DNA of 64,000 bases, taken from positions 1 to 64,000 of the forward strand of contig CAJJLZ010000012.1 in the NCBI GenBank assembly GCA_905192745.1. The letters are read 5' to 3'. This document shows, piece by piece, positions 58,019 to 64,000 of this stretch (position 1 is its first letter; each line of letters begins with the position of its first letter). Under the pieces are notes generated by a model. It made no database searches, had not been told where the DNA came from, and saw only the letters and a list, made by a program, of their open reading frames with translations. The position numbers and the translations under genes were made by a program. This stretch comes from an uncultured Oscillospiraceae bacterium (GTDB lineage Bacteria > Bacillota > Clostridia > Oscillospirales > Acutalibacteraceae).

Positions 58019-60658
58019 TTACTCCGCGAAGCTCTCGCCGTAGAAGCTGCGGAGATACAGCTCTTTGATCTCCTTCATCAGCGGATAGCGCGGGTTGGCG
58101 CCGGTGCACTGATCGTTGAAGGCCTGTTCCACCATGTCGTCCAGAGTGTCGAGGAAGTGCTTCTCGTCGATCCCGTAAGCCTGAATGGACTCCTTCACGC
58201 CGACCTTCTTCTTCAGATCCTCAATCCCGGCGAGCAGCTTCTCAAAGCACTCCTGATCGTTCTTGCCGGTGAAGCCGCAGTACCGCGCGCATTCGGCATA
58301 GCGGGCCAGAGTGTGCGGATACTCGTACTGCGGGAAGGTGCCCATCTTGGTCGGGGTCTCGGAGGAATTGTACCGCATGACGTTGGTCAGGATGACCGCG
58401 TTGGCGATACCGTGCGGCAGGTGGTGGAACGCGCCCAGCTTGTGAGCCATCGAGTGGTTCAGGCCCAGAAAGGCGTTGGCAAAGGCCATACCGGCCATGC
58501 AGGCGGCGTCGGCCATCTTCTGGCGGGCCTTCGGATCCTTCGCGCCGTTTTCATAGGCCGAGGGCAGGTAATCGAACACATTCTTCATCGCTTTGAGCGC
58601 CAGACCGTCGGTGTAATCGCTGGCCATGACCGACACATACGCTTCCAGCGCGTGGGTCAGCACATCCACGCCGGACGCGCTGGTCAGGCCCTTCGGCTGA
58701 TTCATCATGTTGTCGGTGTCCACAATCGCCATGTTCGGCAGAAGCTGGTAGTCGGCGAGCGGGTATTTCACGCCGCAGGTCTCATCGGTGATGATGGCGA
58801 AGGGGGTGACCTCCGAACCGGTGCCGGAAGAGGTCGGGATAGCGATGAAATAGGCTTTCTGGCCCATCGTCGGGTATTCATACACTCTCTTGCGGATATC
58901 CATGAAGTCCATGGCCATATCTTCGAAGTTCGCGTCCGGATGCTCGTACAGCACCCACATGATCTTGCCGGCGTCCATCGCGGAACCGCCGCCCAGCGCG
59001 ATGATTACGTCCGGTTCGAACGCGCGCATTGCCGCGGCGCCCTGTCTGGCACAGCCCAGCGTCGGGTCGGGAGCGACTTCGTAGAAGCAGGTATGCTGGA
59101 TGCCCATTTCGTCAAGCTTCGCCTCGATCGGGGCGACATAGCCGTTTTTGTACAGGAAGGAGTCGGTGACGATGAACGCCTTTTTCTTATGCATGACGTC
59201 CTTCAGCTCGGCCAGAGCGACCGGCATGCAGCCCTTCTTGAAGTAGACCTTTTCCGGAGCGCGGAACCACAGCATATTCTCTCTCCTCTCGGCGACCGTC
59301 TTGATATTGATCAGATGCTTTACGCCGACGTTCTCGGAAACCGAGTTGCCGCCCCAGGAGCCGCAGCCCAGCGTCAGGGAGGGGGACAGGCGGAAATTAT
59401 ACAGGTCGCCGATGCCGCCCTGGGAGGACGGGGTGTTAATCAGGATACGGCAGGTCTTCATGGTTTCGCCGAATTTCGCGATTTTCTCCTGACCGACGCC
59501 GGTGTCCACATACAGGGAGGAGGTGTGGCCGTAGCCGCCGTCCGCGATCAGACGCTCCGCCTTCGCCACCGCGTCGTCAAAATCCTTCGCGCGGTACATG
59601 GCGAGCACGGGGGAGAGCTTTTCGTGAGCGAATTCTTCCTCCAGCTCCACGCTCTCGACTTCACCGATCAGGATCTTCGTTTTTTCCGGCACGTCCACGC
59701 CGGCGAGGGCGGCAATGGTGTGGGCGGACTGGCCGACGATCTTGGCGTTCAGCGCGCCGTTGATCAGGATGGTCTTGCGGACTTTTTCCGTTTCGTCCGG
59801 CTTCAGGATGTAGCAGCCGCGGTCGAGAAATTCTTTCTTTGCCTTATTGTAGATCTTATCCAGCAGAATCACCGACTGCTCGGAAGCGCAGATCATACCG
59901 TTGTCGAAGGTCTTGGAATGGATGATGGAGTTGACCGCCATCACCACGTCGGCGGTGTCGTCGATGATCGCCGGGGTATTGCCGGCGCCCACGCCCAGAG
60001 CGGGCTTGCCGGAAGAATAGGCCGCCTTCACCATGCCGGGGCCGCCGGTGGCGAGGATGATGTCTGCATCCCGCATCAGCTCATTGGTCATTTCCAGCGA
60101 AGGAACGTCGATCCAGCCGATAATGCCCTTCGGAGCGCCGGCGGCGACCGCCGCGTCCAGCACGACCTTCGCCGCGGCGATGGTGCATTTCTTCGCGCGG
60201 GGATGGGGGCTGATGATGATGCCGTTACGGGTTTTCAGAGAAATCAGGGTTTTGAAAATCGCGGTGGAGGTCGGGTTGGTAGTGGGGATGACCGCGGCGA
60301 CCACGCCGATCGGTTCCGCGACCTTCTTGATTCCGAAGGCGGCGTCCTCTTCGATCACGCCGCAGGTCTTGGTGTGCTTGTAAGCATTATAAATATATTC
60401 CGCCGCATAGTGGTTCTTGATTACTTTGTCTTCCACCACGCCCATGCCGGTTTCCTCCACCGCCATTTTGGCCAGCGGGATACGCAGCTTGTTGGCGGCC
60501 ATGGAGGCAGCGCGGAAGATCTCGTCCACCTGCTCCTGCGTGTAGGTCGCGAAGATTTGCTGGGCGGCGCGCACCTCTTTGATTTTCGCCGTCAGCGCGT
60601 CGAGATTGTCGACGATACCGGTCTCAACCGGGGCGGCCTGTTCTTTCTTCGTTGCCAT
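58019..60658 (-). CDS. adhE: Bifunctional acetaldehyde-CoA/alcohol dehydrogenase
   Basis: An 879-residue fusion. The N-terminal aldehyde dehydrogenase half (about 1-440) has the catalytic Cys in MICASEQSVI (about 256) and HPRAKKCTIAAAKVV. The C-terminal iron alcohol dehydrogenase half (about 455-860) has ALGGGSAMDAGKIMW and metal ligands in NHSMAHKLGAFHHLPHG. It reduces acetyl-CoA to ethanol and reoxidises NADH. The start at 60658 is preferred because its AGGAGG spacing is better than that of ATG 60664. A Rex operator precedes it. Confidence 0.96.
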   Translation of the reverse strand: MATKKEQAAPVETGIVDNLDALTAKIKEVRAAQQIFATYTQEQVDEIFRAASMAANKLRIPLAKMAVEETGMGVVEDKVIKNHYAAEYIYNAYKHTKTCGVIEEDAAFGIKKVAEPIGVVAAVIPTTNPTSTAIFKTLISLKTRNGIIISPHPRAKKCTIAAAKVVLDAAVAAGAPKGIIGWIDVPSLEMTNELMRDADIILATGGPGMVKAAYSSGKPALGVGAGNTPAIIDDTADVVMAVNSIIHSKTFDNGMICASEQSVILLDKIYNKAKKEFLDRGCYILKPDETEKVRKTILINGALNAKIVGQSAHTIAALAGVDVPEKTKILIGEVESVELEEEFAHEKLSPVLAMYRAKDFDDAVAKAERLIADGGYGHTSSLYVDTGVGQEKIAKFGETMKTCRILINTPSSQGGIGDLYNFRLSPSLTLGCGSWGGNSVSENVGVKHLINIKTVAERRENMLWFRAPEKVYFKKGCMPVALAELKDVMHKKKAFIVTDSFLYKNGYVAPIEAKLDEMGIQHTCFYEVAPDPTLGCARQGAAAMRAFEPDVIIALGGGSAMDAGKIMWVLYEHPDANFEDMAMDFMDIRKRVYEYPTMGQKAYFIAIPTSSGTGSEVTPFAIITDETCGVKYPLADYQLLPNMAIVDTDNMMNQPKGLTSASGVDVLTHALEAYVSVMASDYTDGLALKAMKNVFDYLPSAYENGAKDPKARQKMADAACMAGMAFANAFLGLNHSMAHKLGAFHHLPHGIANAVILTNVMRYNSSETPTKMGTFPQYEYPHTLARYAECARYCGFTGKNDQECFEKLLAGIEDLKKKVGVKESIQAYGIDEKHFLDTLDDMVEQAFNDQCTGANPRYPLMKEIKELYLRSFYGESFAE

Positions 60659-60714
60659 TTCCATTTTCCTCCTGTTTCTCATGATCTATCGATGTTTTCA
60701 GGGTGAAGACTTCG

Positions 60715-60769
60715 AACTTGTTATTTTTTTAACAAGTTCATTATAGCAAATTTCGACCCAAAAGCGCAA
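60715..60769 (-). promoter_or_regulatory. adhE promoter and Rex operator
   Basis: The inverted repeat AACTTGTTA (60715-60723), TTTTTT, TAACAAGTT (60730-60738) contains the Rex core TTGTTA-N6-TAACAA. On the minus strand, TATAAT (60745-60740) is the -10, with TTGCGC (60769-60764) at 18 bases. The Rex site covers the start point. Repression at low NADH/NAD+ ratio is known for this family. Confidence 0.8.
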
Positions 60770-60923
60770 CCCTTATTGTACGACAACGTTTTGAAAAATT
60801 GAGTTCCTTTTATGGTGATATTTCATAAAAAGGGGCGAAAAAGAACCGAATAAGGCTTCGGTCATTCGAAGGGAAGAGAAAAGTCCGGAAAAATCCGGAA
60901 AAGCAGAACGGAAGGAATTCACC

Positions 60924-61358
60924 TTACAGTATATAGGTTACAAAGGATCCGGGGATCGTTCCATCCGGCATTTTTACGGGGGATATACCGAATCGGCATT
61001 TCAGCCACAGCCGATGAGAGGGAAGGTTGTGAATATCACAATACGCACGCACCTGATAGCTTCCGCTGCTTTTTGCCAGACGGATACATTGGCCGACGAT
61101 GGCGCTGCCAATTCCTTTTTTCCGGTTGGCCGGGGCAAACACCTCGATGGCTCCAATAAAATCCTCCGTTTTTTCAACGGGGGCCGGGATTTCTCTTCGG
61201 AACACAAAGGCAAAGCCCAGAATTTCCTGAGGATCGGTCGGTTCTGCGGCAACCACCAGATAACTTTGGTCTCCGATTTCGCCGATTACCTGACTGGTAT
61301 ACGGGTAGGCTTTTAACAATCGGTTCCGATCCTGTTCTGTACCCATCCGAATTTCCAT
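60924..61358 (-). CDS. GNAT family N-acetyltransferase
   Basis: A 144-residue acetyltransferase. The acetyl-CoA loop is in ANRKKGIGSAIVGQCIRLAKSSG, and FAFVFRREI and DFIGAIEVFAPA form earlier strands. The start at 61358 (MEIRMGTEQ) is more likely than the longer frame from 61481, which has no site. The substrate is unknown. The gene shares its strand with the APH-like gene, from which a terminator divides it. Confidence 0.75.
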   Translation of the reverse strand: MEIRMGTEQDRNRLLKAYPYTSQVIGEIGDQSYLVVAAEPTDPQEILGFAFVFRREIPAPVEKTEDFIGAIEVFAPANRKKGIGSAIVGQCIRLAKSSGSYQVRAYCDIHNLPSHRLWLKCRFGISPVKMPDGTIPGSFVTYIL

Positions 61359-61464
61359 AAAGGTCCGCCCCACTTTCTTATTCTCCCGGTGAAAACCGAT
61401 ACTTCCCCCTGTCCCTCTGGGGAAGGTATCCGTCATAAAATTGCCCGCCGTTCGCTCTCCGTAC

Positions 61465-61496
61465 AAAAAACCTCCGCGCACGGCCGTGCGCGGAGG
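61465..61496 (-). terminator. Terminator of the APH-like gene
   Basis: CCTCCGCGCACGG and its exact complement CCGTGCGCGGAGG abut at 61471-61496; the minus-strand T-tract is plus AAAAAA (61465-61470). Confidence 0.85.
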
Positions 61497-61527
61497 CAGG
61501 TGGTTCAGAAGGGGGAGGGCGGACCGC

Positions 61528-62274
61528 TTATTCGTAGGCGACCACGTCGATCCACTTCATCAGGAATTCGGTTTCCGCCGCGTTCCCTTCGGTCAGGTGG
61601 GCGGCGGCCACGATGGGCAGCCATTCCTGCACATATTTTTTGGAAGTATTGGTCTTCTGGCAGAAAGCGTTCAGATACATCTCCGCCGCCTTCGGATCCT
61701 TCAGGGAAAGGAGGAGATAGGTACGGGCGACGTCGGCGCTGGCGTTGCCCTGACGGGCGGCGACCCAGTCCACAATGTAGGTTCCCTTGTCATTCAGGAT
61801 GATGTTGGCCGGGACGAAATTGCCGTGGCACAGCTTGGTGTGTTTCGGCATACTCTCCAGCCGGGTGAGCAGTTCATACTTCACCACGTCGCTCAGCATG
61901 TCCAGACCGTTGATCTGACGGGCCAGCTTATCCTTCAGTTTGCTCAGCTTGGGGGTGACCTTGGAGTGAACGGTAAGCTGCAGATCCACCATATCGTTGA
62001 TGTACTTTTCCATGTTGGCGGGATCGGCCTGCATGACCTCCTCCAGCGTTTTGCCCTCGATCAGGTCCATGGTGATGGCCCAGCGGCCGTCGATGACCGA
62101 AACCTCATGGATGATCGGCACATTGAGGCCGGTATCCTCAACACGGGCGTGGGTCAGCGCCTCATACAGCGCGTTGGTCTTGGGACGGTTCACCTTAAAC
62201 AGCTTGACCGCCATGTCGCCGCACTTGTAAACGTCGACCGTGTCGCTCGAGGCAATTAGTTCTTTGAATTCCAT
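61528..62274 (-). CDS. Aminoglycoside phosphotransferase-fold kinase
   Basis: A 248-residue kinase-like protein. The catalytic loop is LCHGNFVPANIIL (HGN rather than HGD/HND), and YIVDWVAARQGNASADVARTYLLL gives the metal site. Substitution of the catalytic Asp by Asn-neighbour pattern should be checked; the family includes kinases for small molecules of unknown type. It is not a resistance gene on present evidence. Promoter TTTACA-16-TATAAT on the minus strand. Confidence 0.75.
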   Translation of the reverse strand: MEFKELIASSDTVDVYKCGDMAVKLFKVNRPKTNALYEALTHARVEDTGLNVPIIHEVSVIDGRWAITMDLIEGKTLEEVMQADPANMEKYINDMVDLQLTVHSKVTPKLSKLKDKLARQINGLDMLSDVVKYELLTRLESMPKHTKLCHGNFVPANIILNDKGTYIVDWVAARQGNASADVARTYLLLSLKDPKAAEMYLNAFCQKTNTSKKYVQEWLPIVAAAHLTEGNAAETEFLMKWIDVVAYE

Positions 62275-62689
62275 TGTTCAGGACTCCTTTCAAAATCCGC
62301 AGGAAAAACGCCTTGGAAAGGGTTTCCTTACGGGAATAATCCGGGGAATATTTTGTTTATCTGTTTGTATTATACAACTTTCTATGAAATTGTAAAGATG
62401 TTTTTTGTAGATACTATAAGGTTTTCTTTGCTTTTTACCTGATAAGCGGCTTTGTCCGAATCTCCGCGAGAAGTGGGAAAATGCAGAATTTGACGGCTGG
62501 AAAGGGAAAAAATGCATATTTCGTAAACCACAGGAAAAGGAACTGTGGGAAAAGCTTGATTTTTTGCGGCTTCGATGATAGTATTATTGGGATGCGGTAC
62601 AGGCGTCATGCATGACGCCTCCCTTCCGTCCTTCACACTCCGCCTACACGCTAAGATATGTTAAGATAAGAAAAAGGAGAATTCGGTCA
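62275..62689. other. Divergent region before nfnA
   Basis: 415 bases without a gene. Minus promoter: TTTACA (62396-62391), 16 bases, TATAAT (62374-62369). Plus promoter: TTGATT (62556-62561), 17 bases, TAGTAT (62579-62584) with a TG extension. A 20-base perfect palindrome, AGGCGTCATGCATGACGCCT, lies at 62601-62620, just after the plus start point; CCACAG/CTGTGG (62528-62548) lies before it. Confidence 0.6.
62601..62620 (+). promoter_or_regulatory. Perfect palindromic operator candidate
   Basis: AGGCGTCATGCATGACGCCT, ten-base arms with no spacer, about ten bases after the predicted start of the nfn transcript. It is unlike a terminator because there is no T-tract. Confidence 0.5.
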
Positions 62690-63516
62690 TGTATACCATT
62701 GTACATAAACGGACGCTGAATCCGTCGGTTACGCTGATGGAGATCGAGGCGCCGCTGGTGGCGAAAAAGGCCCGTGCCGGCCAGTTTATTATTCTGCGGG
62801 TGAACGAGACGGGAGAGCGTGTTCCGCTTACTATCGCCGATCATGACGCGGAAAAGGGCACCGTCACCATCATCTTCCAGAAGGTGGGCGGCACGACGTA
62901 TCTTCTCGATACCCTGAACGAAGGGGACACGCTGCTCGATTTCGTCGGTCCGCTCGGCCGGGCGACTGAAACCGGGGGGTATCGCCGGGTGGCGGTGGTC
63001 GGCGGCGGCGTGGGCTGTGCGATCGCGTATCCCGAGGCCAAGGCTCTGCACGCCGCCGGTGCGGAGGTTGATATGATCGCCGGCTTCCGGAACAAAGAGA
63101 TTGTTATGCTGGAAGAGGAAATGGGCGCAGTCAGCGACCGTCTGTTTGTGATGACCGACGACGGCTCCAACGGCAGCAAAGGCTTTGTTACCGTGAAGCT
63201 GAAGGAGCTGCTGGACGGCGGCGCGCAGTATGATCTCGTGATCGCCATCGGTCCTCTGCCGATGATGCGGGCGGTGGCAAACCTGACCAGAGACTATGGC
63301 GTGAAAACCATTGTCAGCATGAACCCGATCATGATCGACGGCACCGGCATGTGCGGCGGCTGCCGTCTCACGGTGGGGGGAGAAGTGAAATTTGCCTGTG
63401 TAGACGGTCCGGAGTTCGACGCCCACCAGATTGACTGGGACGGCGCGATGAAACGGCTCGGCCAATATAAAGAGGAAGAGCACGACTGCAATCTGATGAA
63501 ACAGCTCGGCAAGTAA
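62690..63516 (+). CDS. nfnA: NfnA-like ferredoxin:NADP+ reductase subunit alpha
   Basis: A 275-residue FAD protein (sulfide dehydrogenase SudB/PyrK-like). ARAGQFIILRVNETGERVPLTIAD is the flavin-binding start, VAVVGGGVGCAIAYPEAKAL the nucleotide fold, and MCGGCRLTVGGEVKFACVDGPEF holds the 2Fe-2S cysteines. With the next gene it forms an electron-bifurcating NADH-dependent ferredoxin:NADP+ oxidoreductase. AAAAAGGAG precedes the ATG. Confidence 0.9.
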
Positions 63517-63593
63517 AACGCGGGGCTTGCTCCGCAAACCGGCTTTTCGGGGGCTCTCCTCCGTTTTCTGTAAGAAAGGAATGGACAAACGCC

Positions 63594-64000
63594 ATGCCAG
63601 TCAATAAACAAATGGAAAAAACGCCGATGCCCGAGCAGAACCCCCGGGTACGCGCCGCCAATTTCGACGAGGTGGCGACCGGCTATACGGCCGAGATGGC
63701 CCTGAACGAGGCGCAGCGGTGCCTGCATTGCAAAAACCGCCCCTGTGTATCCGGCTGTCCGGTCAACGTGCAGATTCCGGACTTCATTGCCCGGATTGCG
63801 CAGGGAGATTTCGAAGGAGCGTACCAGACCATCCGCGCCACCAATTCCCTGCCGGCCGTTTGCGGACGCGTCTGTCCTCAGGAAAGCCAGTGCGAATCCA
63901 AGTGCGTGCGGGGCATCAAAGGGGAACCGGTCGCGATCGGACGGCTGGAACGCTTTGCGGCTGACGCCCATATGCAGGGCGAGACCGAGTGTGCGGTGAA
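63594..64000 (+). CDS. nfnB: NfnB/GltD-like subunit (partial, cut by window end)
   Basis: The first 135 residues of a glutamate-synthase-small-subunit-like (NfnB/SudA) protein. CLHCKNRPCVSGCPVNVQIPDFIARIAQG and CGRVCPQESQCESKCVRGIKGEPVAIGRLERF give the N-terminal 4Fe-4S cysteine pattern. The following FAD and NADPH domains lie outside the window. The start at 63594 has GAAAGGAA; the ATG at 63581 gives only eight codons. Gap to nfnA is 77 bases. Confidence 0.88.
   Translation, partial: MPVNKQMEKTPMPEQNPRVRAANFDEVATGYTAEMALNEAQRCLHCKNRPCVSGCPVNVQIPDFIARIAQGDFEGAYQTIRATNSLPAVCGRVCPQESQCESKCVRGIKGEPVAIGRLERFAADAHMQGETECAV

Noticed and set aside
57980..60706. A 908-residue plus-strand frame opposite adhE
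   Set aside because: Antisense shadow with a His/Arg/Gly-rich composition and no domain; adhE is certain.
61528..62274. Aminoglycoside resistance gene
   Set aside because: Only the fold is shared; the motifs and context do not identify a drug-modifying enzyme.
1..64000. tRNA or rRNA genes
   Set aside because: No cloverleaf-like GGTTCGAATCC region or rRNA core sequence was recognised in the intergenic regions.

Overview
The window looks like chromosome of a GC-rich, anaerobic, Gram-positive gut Clostridium-type bacterium, probably of the Oscillospirales (inference from gene content; no rRNA gene is present to test it). The signs are strong GGAGG ribosome binding sites, a Rex operator before adhE, an NfnA/NfnB-type electron-bifurcating pair, a SpoVB-like flippase with peptidoglycan-binding (possibly spore-wall) proteins, tandem FeoA-FeoA-FeoB iron uptake, type III pantothenate kinase, and a complete lacto-N-biose/galacto-N-biose (mucin and milk glycan) utilisation locus.

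Layout. 1-6.5 kb: a surface-matrix operon with a SipW-type signal peptidase, four small exported proteins with SipW-type signal peptides (TasA/camelysin-like), a large VWA plus Cna-B-like adhesin, and a protein ending in a PPKTG sorting signal. 6.7-8.7 kb: an autoregulated MarR repressor with a MATE exporter. 8.7-10.4 kb: an isolated three-gene lysis-type cassette (GH25 lysozyme, two small membrane proteins) linked by ATGA overlaps. 10.7-14.1 kb: feoA-feoA-feoB-cysteine-rich small protein, with four TTAG-N6-CTAA type operators. 14.1-23.7 kb: the glycan locus on the minus strand (solute-binding protein, two permeases, small membrane protein, GH112 phosphorylase, sugar-1-P nucleotidyltransferase, NahK-like kinase) with a divergent AraC regulator. 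23.6-26.2 kb: AbgT transporter and a degenerate histidine-kinase-like protein. 26.3-28.8 kb: gapA, a frameshifted small lipoprotein gene, a tandem 89-bp structured repeat and a thioesterase.

28.8-34 kb (minus): SpoVB-like flippase and a trio of peptidoglycan-binding/SpoIID-like/Pro-rich proteins. 34-38 kb (plus): an orphan trpB, a Nif3-like protein and RqcH. 38-54 kb (mostly minus): ECF sigma with a stalked anti-sigma candidate, DUF3006/MBL/YgiQ operon, malQ, ftsK, a ClpP-like TepA protease, and a large acyl-CoA dehydratase activase-type pair. 54-57.4 kb (plus): lipoprotein, coaX, and an ECF-type vitamin transporter S component behind a long structured leader that carries another copy of the 89-bp repeat. 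57.4-62.3 kb (minus): small conserved protein, adhE under a Rex operator, GNAT and APH-like proteins. 62.7 kb to the end (plus): nfnA-like reductase and the start of nfnB/gltA-like, cut by the window edge.

The most interesting items are the SipW/TasA/VWA/PPKTG operon with its pair of mutually exclusive hairpins, the 89-bp repeat family with extended -10 boxes and a compensated hairpin, the glycan operon in which an NTP-transferase stands where galT/galE usually are, and the isolated lysis cassette. Coordinates, motifs and inverted repeats were read from the sequence; family names come from recognition of protein motifs without database searches.
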